From NCBI GenBank assembly GCA_033722555.1, contig JAWVYS010000011.1, forward strand, positions 1 to 64,000: DNA of 64,000 nt, read 5' to 3'. This DNA comes from Brumimicrobium sp033722555. GTDB lineage: Bacteria; Bacteroidota; Bacteroidia; Flavobacteriales_D; Crocinitomicaceae. The notes beneath the pieces are model-generated. The model searched no databases. It was not told the origin of the DNA and was given only the letters and a program-made list of their open reading frames with translations. Shown here one piece after another: positions 53,235-63,300 of the stretch. The position numbers and the translations under genes were made by a program. Each line of letters starts with the position of its first letter. Position 1 is the stretch's first letter.

Positions 53235-54354
53235 TAGAATTTTTGGCCGCAAAGCGAATTTAAGTCGTGGCGATATTTCTTCCTACCTCAAGGGAGAAGG
53301 TGACAGGCATGATATTGAAGCTAAATCGCTGGCAGATGACTTTAATTCTGATGCATTGGAAGGTTGGGAGGAAAGTAATCTTTCGCTGCGGGAAGTGATG
53401 GAAGGACTTGATCAAAAAATGGACAAAAATCTGAATTCCCGCAAATGGTCATTCGGCTCTGTCACCTTTTTTGCTTTATTCTTTTTAACAAGTGGCCTAT
53501 TGCTCGTATTTACATATACAGGAAATCAGGATGTTCGAGAGAATGAGGAAATGATATTTCTTACGGAGGACTCATACCCCGGAACTGAGCAAACGGAAGA
53601 AAGAATTCTGAATACCACCTCAGAGAAGGAAATTGATCAGTTGAAAACGGTTAGTAAAGACAAAGAGATTGATCCGAAGTCACTCCAGGTTCATGAAAAA
53701 TCACACAAGATTAAGAATACCTCAGGACAAAAGCCCAACGATGTAGCAATTAAAACATCACCTGAGCCGGATCCGGTGCTAGAGCCCAATGTTACCTCAT
53801 CCATTCCGGTCAACAGCGGTCAGGAGAATCTAAAATACGGTTTTTCCGATGAGATATATCTCCATCAGTTTAAACTAATAGACTACAGATCGTACCGCAA
53901 TGCTCCCATCAAAAATTCACGAACTCTCACTATTGGTACTCCTGCGAGTATGGCCCATAAATCGGATGAAGGAACGGAAGAACTGACAGAAACGAAGGAC
54001 ATTCCCTACATTGATTACATTGATAATGCCATGGCTTATTTTGAGCGTTCTGATTACAAGAAGGCACTGAAGCGATATCTGATCATTCTGGAAACCTATC
54101 CCAAAGATATGAATGCCCACTTTTATTCAGGCCTGTGTTATTACAATCTCGGCAGCTATGAAAAAGCCATAAATCATCTGGAAAAGAGTTATGACCTGAA
54201 GTTCGGAAATTTCCGCGAGGAAGCTCTTTGGTTTAAAGCCAAAGCACTCTTAGAGACTGGTAAAAAGAAGGAAGCCGAATCTTTACTTAAAAAGATAACT
54301 GAAGAAAAGATGTTTTATGCAACTCAGGCTGAGGAAATGCTTAAAACCCTATAA
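53212..54354 (+). CDS. Membrane anti-sigma-like protein with C-terminal TPR domain
   Basis: The 380-residue protein starts with a cytoplasmic part (about 1-80) that contains ISSYLKGEGDRHDIEAKSLADDFNSDALEGWEE. In Bacteroidota such stretches (YLxG...DxFxxDALEG) lie in anti-sigma-like partners of ECF factors. One membrane segment follows (about 82-105, SVTFFALFFLTSGLLLVFTY). A low-complexity periplasmic linker of about 150 residues comes next, then TPRs (YIDNAMAYFERSDYKKALKR, AHFYSGLCYYNLGSYEKAINH) to the end. The 23-base overlap with the sigma gene supports a regulator pair controlling an envelope response. Confidence 0.87.
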   Translation: MIILNLLNRIFGRKANLSRGDISSYLKGEGDRHDIEAKSLADDFNSDALEGWEESNLSLREVMEGLDQKMDKNLNSRKWSFGSVTFFALFFLTSGLLLVFTYTGNQDVRENEEMIFLTEDSYPGTEQTEERILNTTSEKEIDQLKTVSKDKEIDPKSLQVHEKSHKIKNTSGQKPNDVAIKTSPEPDPVLEPNVTSSIPVNSGQENLKYGFSDEIYLHQFKLIDYRSYRNAPIKNSRTLTIGTPASMAHKSDEGTEELTETKDIPYIDYIDNAMAYFERSDYKKALKRYLIILETYPKDMNAHFYSGLCYYNLGSYEKAINHLEKSYDLKFGNFREEALWFKAKALLETGKKKEAESLLKKITEEKMFYATQAEEMLKTL

Positions 54355-54394
54355 CGGATCCAATGAAAAGAAAAGGAGACTCCCCAGACTTAAT

Positions 54395-55561
54395 CTAAGC
54401 GAAAAAACGCTCGTTTTTTTTCACCATTCTTCTTAGCAACGGACTAGGTCTGTATCTGTCCTCGCCATATTCATGGAACAAATTTTCCAACCGGTTAAGA
54501 ACCACTTCAAGACCAATTTCATCCGCCCATTTCAATAATCCCTTGGGATAATTCACGCCTTTCGTCATGGCAAGATCAATATCTTCCTTGCTTGCAATGT
54601 TTAAGAAAAGAGCATCTACCGCTTCGTTGATAAGCATAGCAAGTATTCTGTTCTTAATTTCCTCTCCTAGCTCAGAATTCTTATTTGGTTTAGGCATTTC
54701 ACTTCCCTCAGAATAATCGTAGTATCCTCTGCCGGATTTTCTGCCCAGATAACCTGCTTCTGAATGTCGCTTCTGTGTGAACGAAGGTTTATACCTCGGG
54801 TCATAATAAAAAGATTCAAAAACAGATTCCGTTACGGCATAATTCACGTCGTTTCCGATATAGTCCATAAGAGTAAAGGGACCCATTTTGAATTCCCCAA
54901 GTTCAGTCATTGCCCAGTCTATCGTCACAAAATCAGCGATTCCTTCTTCATAAATCCTTAACGCTTCACCATAAAAGGGACGTGCCACCCTGTTCACAAT
55001 AAATCCGGGGGTATCCTTTGCTAAAACAGTAACCTTCTTCCATCCATCGATCAACTTGCGTGCAGTTTCTGTGGTCTCAGCAGAAGTCTGAACTGCCGGT
55101 ATGATCTCCACCAATGGCATTAGAGGAGCAGGATTGAAAAAATGTATACCTATTACGCGAGAAGGATTTTTGAGAACAGCCCCGATAGAGGCAATTGATA
55201 GAGAAGAAGTGTTTGAAGCAAGTATGCATTCCGCTGAAACAATTTTTTCGAGAAGACCGAAAACTTTGTGCTTAACCTCGATATTTTCCACGATGGCCTC
55301 AATTACAATTCCACAGCCATCAAAGGCCTCCATAGACTGTGTAAAGTTGATACGCCCGAGTACCTCATCGGCAAATTTTCTTTCCCATTTCCCTTTCTCT
55401 ACCTGTCGATCAGTAATTTTCTTCAGTTGAACCTGAGCTTTGTCGAGCGCATCTCTCTGGACATCCACCAGAACAACCTGATGACCGTTTTGAGCAGCTA
55501 CCTGAGCTATCCCTGATCCCATCGTTCCTGCACCAAGTACTCCTATTTTCTTTAAGTTCAT
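54395..55561 (-). CDS. paaH: 3-hydroxyacyl-CoA dehydrogenase (PaaH/Hbd type)
   Basis: This NAD-dependent enzyme oxidises 3-hydroxyacyl-CoA to 3-oxoacyl-CoA. I take the ATG at 55561 (MNLKKIGVLGAGTMGSG, 388 residues); the frame runs far upstream over the previous gene. The Rossmann motif is GAGTMGSGIAQVAAQNG, the catalytic region is NTSSLSIASIGAVLKNPSRVIGIHFFNPAPLMPLVE with His and Glu, and a second helical domain follows with YLGRKSGRGYYDY. It is separated by one base from the paaG-like gene upstream, in one operon. The E. coli PaaH counterpart works in phenylacetate degradation, but the other paa genes are not in this window. Confidence 0.92.
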   Translation of the reverse strand: MNLKKIGVLGAGTMGSGIAQVAAQNGHQVVLVDVQRDALDKAQVQLKKITDRQVEKGKWERKFADEVLGRINFTQSMEAFDGCGIVIEAIVENIEVKHKVFGLLEKIVSAECILASNTSSLSIASIGAVLKNPSRVIGIHFFNPAPLMPLVEIIPAVQTSAETTETARKLIDGWKKVTVLAKDTPGFIVNRVARPFYGEALRIYEEGIADFVTIDWAMTELGEFKMGPFTLMDYIGNDVNYAVTESVFESFYYDPRYKPSFTQKRHSEAGYLGRKSGRGYYDYSEGSEMPKPNKNSELGEEIKNRILAMLINEAVDALFLNIASKEDIDLAMTKGVNYPKGLLKWADEIGLEVVLNRLENLFHEYGEDRYRPSPLLRRMVKKNERFFA

Positions 55562-55562
55562 T

Positions 55563-56336
55563 TTAATTTCCTTTAAATGTTGGTTTTCTTTTTTCAAGAA
55601 ATGCGTTCGTTCCTTCCTTAAAATCGTGTGTTTGTCCTGCCTCTGTCTGTAATTTTTCTTCAAGAGCCAGCTGTGCATCCAAATCATTCGTGAACGAAGC
55701 ATTCACGGCTTTTTTTGTGAGTCCAAGTCCTTTCGTCGGCATTTTTGCGATTCTCTCCGAAAATTCGGTGATATAGTCGTCGAACTGATCGTCGTCAACC
55801 GCCTTATAGATCATATTCATTGATTCAGCTTCACGGGCATCTATTTTATCGCCCGTCATCATGAGAGCAAGAGCTTTCTGTGAACCAACCAGGCGTGGTA
55901 AAAAGAATGTTCCACCGGAATCAGGAATGAGTCCAATCGCAGAAAAAGCCTGAATGAATTTGGCAGAATGCTTCGCTATAACGATATCACAAGCAAGTGC
56001 GATATTCGCACCGGCACCGGCGGCAACACCATTTACCGCAGCAATCACCGGTTTTTCGATGTTCCTAATCTTGCGTATAATGGGATTATAATGTTCCCCA
56101 ACGATAGACTTAAGCGGAGGTCCGTTCGGGTCTGTTGCTTCGGCCAGATCTTGTCCAGCACAGAAGGCCTTACCTTCTCCTGTCAAAACAATCGCCCTAA
56201 TCGCAGAATCAGATTCACACTCGTCAAGAGCTTTTTGAACCGCTAAAGCGAGCTTCTGATTGAAGCTGTTGAATTTTTCCGGCCTGTTAAACGTGAGCGT
56301 CGCTACTCCATTCTTTTTCTGAACCTCTAAAACCAT
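55563..56336 (-). CDS. paaG: Enoyl-CoA hydratase/isomerase family, PaaG type
   Basis: The 257-residue crotonase-fold enzyme resembles E. coli PaaG, the 1,2-epoxyphenylacetyl-CoA isomerase of the phenylacetate pathway. Matching blocks are GEGKAFCAGQDL, PVIAAVNGVAAGAGANIALACDIV, and IGLIPDSGGTFFLPRLVG, with the oxyanion hole formed by the first two. The end RKPTFKGN matches the PaaG tail. paaH follows at once. A role in general fatty-acid or branched-chain beta-oxidation is the alternative, since no ring-opening or epoxidase genes are here. Confidence 0.9.
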   Translation of the reverse strand: MVLEVQKKNGVATLTFNRPEKFNSFNQKLALAVQKALDECESDSAIRAIVLTGEGKAFCAGQDLAEATDPNGPPLKSIVGEHYNPIIRKIRNIEKPVIAAVNGVAAGAGANIALACDIVIAKHSAKFIQAFSAIGLIPDSGGTFFLPRLVGSQKALALMMTGDKIDAREAESMNMIYKAVDDDQFDDYITEFSERIAKMPTKGLGLTKKAVNASFTNDLDAQLALEEKLQTEAGQTHDFKEGTNAFLEKRKPTFKGN

Positions 56337-56410
56337 CTCTATCTTGTTTTTTCGCTAAGATAAAAAAGATTCGGGTACGAGACTTTTATCTCCTGAAGGA
56401 AATGGATGAA

Positions 56411-58396
56411 CTATTTCTTTTCGAAAACAACCGTAACCTTATTGAAATCTGCCGCAGCATTGATCACACGCTGATAGTCCTCAAATATCTCAAGCGGGAA
56501 ATAAACCGTTTTATAATATTCAGAAATATGAACGGTAATCTCATTTCCTTCCTGTTTATAGGTAGAAACAAACTCCATCACTTTTTTACCGTCTTCATCA
56601 ATAAATGACTCATTCATTTCCAGGGCTTCGAGGTTTTTGACCAGATAACCCTCGGGAACAGTGAATTTGATTACTCTGTCATAATGACGCGTAAAGTATT
56701 CCTCAACGGGAAGTTTACGTTCTTGTTCACTATACATTTCCATCTGAGGCCCTATCAGTTTTCCTACCTTGAAAAGATAATTGTCCCTTGCTTTCTCAAA
56801 GAAAGCATTTGAGGTAAGCTTACCGGTAGCGCGAACAGGTTCTATCCCATATTTTTCAATGGTCAGATTTTCAACTTCCAGGTCTTCAACTTTTCCGTCT
56901 TCATCGAGGAAATTAATCAGACTCTCTTTCATTTCCGTTTTATCCTCTTCATCCTCTATCTGCTCGAAATAAGGTTGGATATACTGGGCTTTATAGCCTG
57001 AAATGCTGTGATAAACGTCAAACTTTGTATCATCAATCCCCGACTTTGCAAAATCCGCTACAACCCGAAGCGTGTCTCCGGCATCTTCGTATTTATTATG
57101 GGGGATAAACTCAACGCTCCCGACTCCAAATTTTTCACCTCCGAGATCTACTGTTTTCACAAATAAGCCATAATTATAAAAGCACTCGAAATCCATTTGT
57201 CCAATTCGGTCGAACTGATTCGGTGTCGTATATACATCCAGCTCAGGGAACCACAGTACTGTCTCATCAGCAAAGGTCCAAAGTTCAAAATCCTTGTCAA
57301 ATTTGAACTTAAAACGATTAGAAGTTAACCCGGGAATACACTTTATTTCATGCTGATCGTATAATGAAAGCAGGATCTTCGTTGCAAATATTTCGTTTAA
57401 GATCTTCGCCTGCCATAGTTCCTCAACAAGGATTCCATCCTTAAATCCGACGTTAACTATCCGGGTATTCGATTTTACAAATTCTTCGATCGCTCTTGCT
57501 TTCTGAAAATCGGTGGCATCATCCTCAAAATCTATTTTTTTAGCCAGTTTCTTTAAAAACTTCTCATCCTTTTTGGTGAAAGTTTCGTAGAGATTTCTGT
57601 AAACGTGTTTGGAAAGGTCACCATAAGAGTAAAGGTCGCTTGAATTATTGGCGTAATTCTTACTCAGTTTATATCCAAAATAAATGAGCTCTGCGCTATG
57701 TGCTGAGGACCGTTGGTTAGGCAATGCTGTAACACTGTCCAGAGCAAAATACCATTTTCTTTTCTCCGCAGTTTCAAGTAAGGTACTGTCGAATTGAAAT
57801 TTGAGATCAGAATTATACACCTTGAAATCAATAACTAACCTTTGCGGGGCAATCACCTCAAACCCGTAGTTTTTCTGAAGGAAATTTTGTTGAACATCTT
57901 TTAATCTACCGGTTAGTTTAGGATAGCGATTATACATGAAAATATATTCGATTTCAGAACCAATATCTATTCCTTCAAAAGCAAAATATCGGTATTTTCT
58001 TTCCGACTCTTCGTCAAAGCCTTCCTTGATATCTTTTTTATTAAGTTCGATAACCTTGCCTTTACTATTTATCACACGGGCTTTTTCAATAAGAAATTCC
58101 TCGTCACTTTCAACGGGTAAATAAATCTTATTGTAGCCTTCTATTCCTCTGTCAGAAAGAAGTTTTATTTTCCGGTGGGTGAGCACGTATTCAGTAAAAC
58201 TTCCGTTATCCATGTCGAAAAACTCCCGACTCTCGAAATTTTTCAGGTATATGAATGCAGTATTTGTATCATTAATGATCACCTCTGTCAGGGTAGGATT
58301 TTCCTCCCAGTCATAACTGGCTCTTTCCGGTTTTTTTGATGCAAAGGATAATGTGTTCAGACCGAATAGAAGAAAAATGGAAAAATATAATTTCAT
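56411..58396 (-). CDS. DUF3857/transglutaminase-like protein lacking the catalytic Cys
   Basis: The 661-residue protein has a signal peptide (MKLYFSIFLLFGLNTLSFA). The DUF3857 domain (about 50-220) is recognisable: EYVLTHRKIKLLSDRGIEGYN and RYRYFAFEGIDIGSEIEYIF. The region that should be the transglutaminase domain (KARAIEEFVKSNTRIVNVGF, then LLSLYDQHEIKCIPGLTSN) has no GDC motif; the matching spot reads WQAKILNEIFATKI. A C-terminal beta domain follows. It is paralogous to the active-looking protein at 58393 and its ATG overlaps that gene's stop by 4 bases. Probably a non-enzymatic partner in the same envelope complex. Confidence 0.87.
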   Translation of the reverse strand: MKLYFSIFLLFGLNTLSFASKKPERASYDWEENPTLTEVIINDTNTAFIYLKNFESREFFDMDNGSFTEYVLTHRKIKLLSDRGIEGYNKIYLPVESDEEFLIEKARVINSKGKVIELNKKDIKEGFDEESERKYRYFAFEGIDIGSEIEYIFMYNRYPKLTGRLKDVQQNFLQKNYGFEVIAPQRLVIDFKVYNSDLKFQFDSTLLETAEKRKWYFALDSVTALPNQRSSAHSAELIYFGYKLSKNYANNSSDLYSYGDLSKHVYRNLYETFTKKDEKFLKKLAKKIDFEDDATDFQKARAIEEFVKSNTRIVNVGFKDGILVEELWQAKILNEIFATKILLSLYDQHEIKCIPGLTSNRFKFKFDKDFELWTFADETVLWFPELDVYTTPNQFDRIGQMDFECFYNYGLFVKTVDLGGEKFGVGSVEFIPHNKYEDAGDTLRVVADFAKSGIDDTKFDVYHSISGYKAQYIQPYFEQIEDEEDKTEMKESLINFLDEDGKVEDLEVENLTIEKYGIEPVRATGKLTSNAFFEKARDNYLFKVGKLIGPQMEMYSEQERKLPVEEYFTRHYDRVIKFTVPEGYLVKNLEALEMNESFIDEDGKKVMEFVSTYKQEGNEITVHISEYYKTVYFPLEIFEDYQRVINAAADFNKVTVVFEKK

Positions 58397-60324
58397 TGAT
58401 TTACTTTTTTTAGTACAACACTTTCGTTATAAGCATTTTTGAGTTGCTTACCCATGGAATAGATTTCGTAAACACGTTCTGCCGGAAGGAGAATATAATC
58501 CAGATCAAGTTCCAGCGAGTAAAGCAGCGTGTTATTCTCTGTCATAGAGTATCTCAGAGCTACTTTATAATCTTCTCCTTCGATTATAAGGTCTTCGGGT
58601 ATGTAATCTACCTTGAATCCTTCGGGAATCTCAAGTTCAAAATAATAATTCGTGTTGCTGGCATAACGCTCTTCCACCGCATTTTTTCTATCCTCGGTAT
58701 AATGATCGAAGAAATTCGCAAGTCTATCGAGATTCATATTAACATAGGTCTCATTTTCATTGCGGAAAACATAATCGCTCAGTTCAAAACTGTAATTATA
58801 CTGGATGGTAGTATCATCTGTACTGATTCGATATTCGTTGAGTTTGTATTTATTGTTTCCTTTGGCGGTTATCGATTTGACCTGAGACTTCTTCGCTTCT
58901 TCCGTTTTCACATTATTCAGGTGGTGCTTAAAATCGGTAGAATAAAATCCGCTCATTTTGATCTTTCCTTCTCCCAGTATAAGCCCTTCACTCAATTTGA
59001 ATTTTACGCTGTCCACATATTTATTATTAATCGCCGGAACAACGGGTACCGAAACTATTTCAAAAGAATCTCCTTTGTTTACAAGTGCCTCTTTACCTTG
59101 TATAAATGGAGTGGGATAACCAAAAACGACCTTTGAATCCGTTGCATCAAGGAAAATATATTCGTTGGTTTCTTTGTCCCAATATGCCGCTATCATGTGA
59201 TTATCCACCGCCGGGGTTGGCATTTCCTCGTAAGTATAGGGTATGTCCCGGGTACCTATCCAGACCTGATGGGATTTGATATCGATCATATCCAGCATAT
59301 TCACAATGAGCGTAGCCATGTCTTTACAGTCTCCGTATCTCCTGCTCATTACAAGATCCGGGTTTCTTGGGATGAATCCTCCGAGGCCGTCTTCTATAGC
59401 TATGTATTTCACGTTCTTCTGCACCCATTCGAAAACTTTTTTAACTTTCTCTTTTTCAGCATCCGTATCATTTATTATTTCACCCAGGACTTTGCGAAGC
59501 TCTTCCTCGTTGTCGCATTTTACATCCGTAAGCAGCGAATTATACCAGTTATAAAGGTCGCCGACATTTCTCAGTACATTCACAGTTTCTCCCTTCTTAT
59601 TCTCATAGGTGGTAATTCGGGAAACAACATGAGGTATGAAATACCGTGGATTTGGACCCGCAGGTTCTGTTTTTATGATTTCAGGATTATCCTTGGTCCA
59701 TTTGTATATCGTAGTTTTTTTCCCGTCTTCCACGCTGAATATAACATCGCTCTCAACCATATTAAAATAGTTGTATTCAATATTTATCCCCTTCTCTACC
59801 TCTACAGTAAGTGATTTATTCAGAATGGGGAAGCCAGAAGCAAAAGTGCTGCTGAAAGAAAGATGAGGGTCAGTGAGCTCAACAACATAGGATAAATTGA
59901 TTATACTTTCCTTTTTCAAGCCTTCATATTCGAAAGAGGTCACCTTGGTATCGTCAAAGAAAACCGTCTCACTGATGGTCTCCTTTGTATCAAAATCCTT
60001 GACTTTCTCTTTTTTGTATTTACTGTTTTTCTTATTAAGAGCATATGCATCTATCTCGAGAACTTTTTCAAAATAAGAACTTGAAACCTGATCGTTTTTA
60101 AAGAGTGCTGCCTTATCAGACGTAAGGTATATCTGCATCTCAACCTCCTTCAGAATTCGAACTCCCTTTTCGTCATCTCGTTCAATAATAACTTTCTGAT
60201 GGTCGGTTAACATTACGTAATCCTTATCACCATACTGATCGAGCAGGTGTATATAATCCTCAGGTTTCTGCGAAACACCGATCAAAGAATAAATCAAACA
60301 AGAAATTAAAAGTATAATTCGCAT
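58393..60324 (-). CDS. DUF3857 plus transglutaminase-like protein with intact catalytic triad
   Basis: The 643-residue protein has a signal peptide (MRIILLISCLIYSLIGVSQ). After DUF3857 (about 45-250, with EVEMQIYLTSDKAALFKND), a transglutaminase-like domain carries Cys near 331 in RYGDCKDMATLIVNMLD, His near 375 in VDNHMIAAYWD and Asp near 392 in YIFLDATDSKV. The order Cys-His-Asp is that of active transglutaminase or peptidase folds. A C-terminal beta domain follows. It overlaps the upstream MORN gene by one base (TAATG) and the downstream paralogue by four, so the three are co-translated. Substrate unknown; periplasmic or surface protein cross-linking or cleavage is possible. Confidence 0.9.
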   Translation of the reverse strand: MRIILLISCLIYSLIGVSQKPEDYIHLLDQYGDKDYVMLTDHQKVIIERDDEKGVRILKEVEMQIYLTSDKAALFKNDQVSSSYFEKVLEIDAYALNKKNSKYKKEKVKDFDTKETISETVFFDDTKVTSFEYEGLKKESIINLSYVVELTDPHLSFSSTFASGFPILNKSLTVEVEKGINIEYNYFNMVESDVIFSVEDGKKTTIYKWTKDNPEIIKTEPAGPNPRYFIPHVVSRITTYENKKGETVNVLRNVGDLYNWYNSLLTDVKCDNEEELRKVLGEIINDTDAEKEKVKKVFEWVQKNVKYIAIEDGLGGFIPRNPDLVMSRRYGDCKDMATLIVNMLDMIDIKSHQVWIGTRDIPYTYEEMPTPAVDNHMIAAYWDKETNEYIFLDATDSKVVFGYPTPFIQGKEALVNKGDSFEIVSVPVVPAINNKYVDSVKFKLSEGLILGEGKIKMSGFYSTDFKHHLNNVKTEEAKKSQVKSITAKGNNKYKLNEYRISTDDTTIQYNYSFELSDYVFRNENETYVNMNLDRLANFFDHYTEDRKNAVEERYASNTNYYFELEIPEGFKVDYIPEDLIIEGEDYKVALRYSMTENNTLLYSLELDLDYILLPAERVYEIYSMGKQLKNAYNESVVLKKVNQ

Positions 60325-63300
60325 TACTCTACACTGATAACGTTATCATTCATAAATAAAACGCGCATGGCAACCGTTCCATCGGCTTTATAATAGGTAG
60401 TCCAGCCATGAAGTTTATTATGTAAATAAACATAATGAACCTTCTTATTACCGGAAGGATAGTAAAGAATGTAGTCTCCTTCAGCAAGATCATCGACATA
60501 ATTCGCTTCTTTCTTAAGTTTGCCGTTTTTGTAATACTCCTTTAATGCGCTGTTTCTGTCATCATTCTTATAGGTTTGCTCATAAGCAAGCTGACCATTT
60601 TTATAATATTTTTTGTAAGGTCCTTCAAACCATCCGTTTTTGATTTCGAATTCTCTGGCCACCTGTCCGTTATCCCAGTAAATTTTTACCTGAGCAGTTT
60701 CGTTTTTCATGTCACTTGTTATCGTCTTTCCATTCTTTTTATAAGAATAAGAAAGGATATAGCCGTAGCTGTAATCCCGTTTATGGTCAGATTCATCTCC
60801 GACATAATAGAACACTTCTCCGTTCAGGTCACCCCAGGCGTAATTTGCTTTGAAATCTATATTTCCGTTCTCGTCATAGGATTCATGAATACCGTGTTCC
60901 TTACCGTTCTTATAATTGGTTTTTGAGCTAAGCTCACCAAAAAAATTATAGAATTTCCATTCCCCTTCCCTGTCGCTGTCTTCATAGCGTCCTTCGGAAG
61001 CAAGTTGACCGTTCGGATGATAGGTTTTCCATAATCCTGTCTTTTTTCCATTAAACACCTGGCCTTTTGCCTCCAGTTGTCCGTTTGGATAAGTGAACAC
61101 TTGTTCACCGTGATATTGGTTATTCAGTACGTCCACCGTCATGAATACAGGGCAGGTAGCGCATCTTTTGAGTTCCACTTTTCTTTCTCCGGGAATCTGA
61201 TAAACGGTATCCAGGGCTACACCGGCCGTATCGTAATAAATAATGAATTTTTCCAGGTCGTTCTGATAATAACTGGCACTGGATAGTTTATTATCTATTG
61301 TGTAATACGAAATGAATCCTTCAGTATTGTTATCACTGTAAAAATAGCTCTTGTACAGGTCGCCGTTGCGATAATAATCCCGCCATGGACCATCCATGTT
61401 TCCTTCCTTCAGGAAACCTTGACGATAAAGATTTCCGTTTTTATAGTAGTTCTCATAATATCCTTTGGAATCACCATTTTCATCGTACTTGTATTTGATT
61501 TCTTCAGCACCGTTCACATAGTATTCAATGTATTCTCCCGTCGGAACGTCATCTTTATAATCTATTTTCTTAAGAAGTGTACCATTGAAATCGTAGAACT
61601 TCCATTCACCCTCTCTTCCTTTTTTACTATAAGTTCCTTCGCTATTGATATTCCCATTAAGAAAATAACTCTTATAGGCCAGTTCACCGGCCTTACGTAA
61701 ACCTTCCGAGATTACCTCTCCCTTTTCGTTGAAGAATTTATAGGAATCAACCACGCCTTTCTTGAAAGAATGTTCCGAGAGTTTCCATCCACTTTTGGTA
61801 TATACTTCCTCAATCCCGTTTTCTTTACCGCTCTCATCGAAATTCTGAACTTTACTCTTGTTCCCGTTCTCATAGTAAAACAGCCATTCACCGATCTTAT
61901 TGTCTTCTTTAATTTTCCCCTTCGCTTCTATTTGGCCGTCTTCATAATAACTGATATAATCACCATCATTCTTCCCTTCTACAAAGTATTCCTCCACACT
62001 GACTTTTCCGTTTTTATAATACGTTACCCGCTTACCGTGTACATCTCCATTTTTATAGGTTCCTTCCCGATATATTTCTCCGGAATCATAAAGAGACTTG
62101 AAAGGTCCATCAGCCTTACCTTCTTTGAGGTTATAAGATAACGAAAGTGAACCAATGGGGTGAAAATCTTTTAACACGCCGTCTTTCATTTCACCATTTG
62201 TATAAGGAAGGGTGCGGTAAAGTATACCATTATGATAGAGGCCTACATCTCCATGCACTTTTCCGTCCTTGTAAGTTACCATCACTTTCTTTAGACCATT
62301 TTCAAAATAGATGTAACTCGTATCTATGGATACTCCGTCATCGAATACCTCTCTTTCCTTGATGTAGCCATTAGGATGATAGTATTTCCACTCTCCGTCT
62401 TTATTGCCGTTTGAATTATACGTTCCTTCGGCCGTTTTACGTCCGTTTACGGCATATATCTGAATCTGACCCACAATTTTGGAATTCGATTTATCGTATT
62501 CATAGTCACCGATAATTTCGATTAAACGGTTAGAACTATTTCTTTCCACCTTTGTTTTTCCCAATTCTACAAATTCTAGATCAACTTCAGCGTGCAGTTC
62601 ATTCAGTGTATTTTTACCCCATGTCAAAAAAGCAAGAGCATCTTTTTTATTCTTTACCACGGTTTTCATAATTTTATCATCATCGATATAATTCGAAATG
62701 ATATACGTATATGGGGCAAACTGTTTATCTTTCATCAGCTCCTTATAAAAGGCCACATAGGTATCAGACCAGAAGTCATTTTCATCCACCTTCATATCCT
62801 TTAACTGCGAAAAAATCAGGTGGCTTTGATTAACGAATTCATAATCCAGCTTACTGGGTGTCTTATATTTATCACGCAAAGCAACGTAGTTGTGTACGAG
62901 TTCATCAATTGCTGCATATGAAGAGTTCCCACCAAGGTCTATACCTGCAGAACCGGCGAAATCCTTATCTGTCCAGTATTTTGAACTTCCTAAATAATTG
63001 GCATACCGTATCTGGTTGTAATTGCTCCTTTTCTCTACCGACAACCACAGATACATACCGAGCGCCATGAGTGCCTTGGTGGTCTGTTTTTCATTGACGG
63101 CTAATCCGGCAAGTGCCAGGTGCACACGATCGTAAAAAGGATTGATTTCGACAGTTTCTTTGAAAGCTTCATAAGCCTCCTGTTTCTTTCCTGCAAGTGA
63201 GAGAGAAACACCGTAATTATATCTTATGGAATGATTGAGCGGAAATTCTTCGAGGATACTTCTATACATGCTGTGCGCCTCATCAAAAGCTTCGAGCTTA

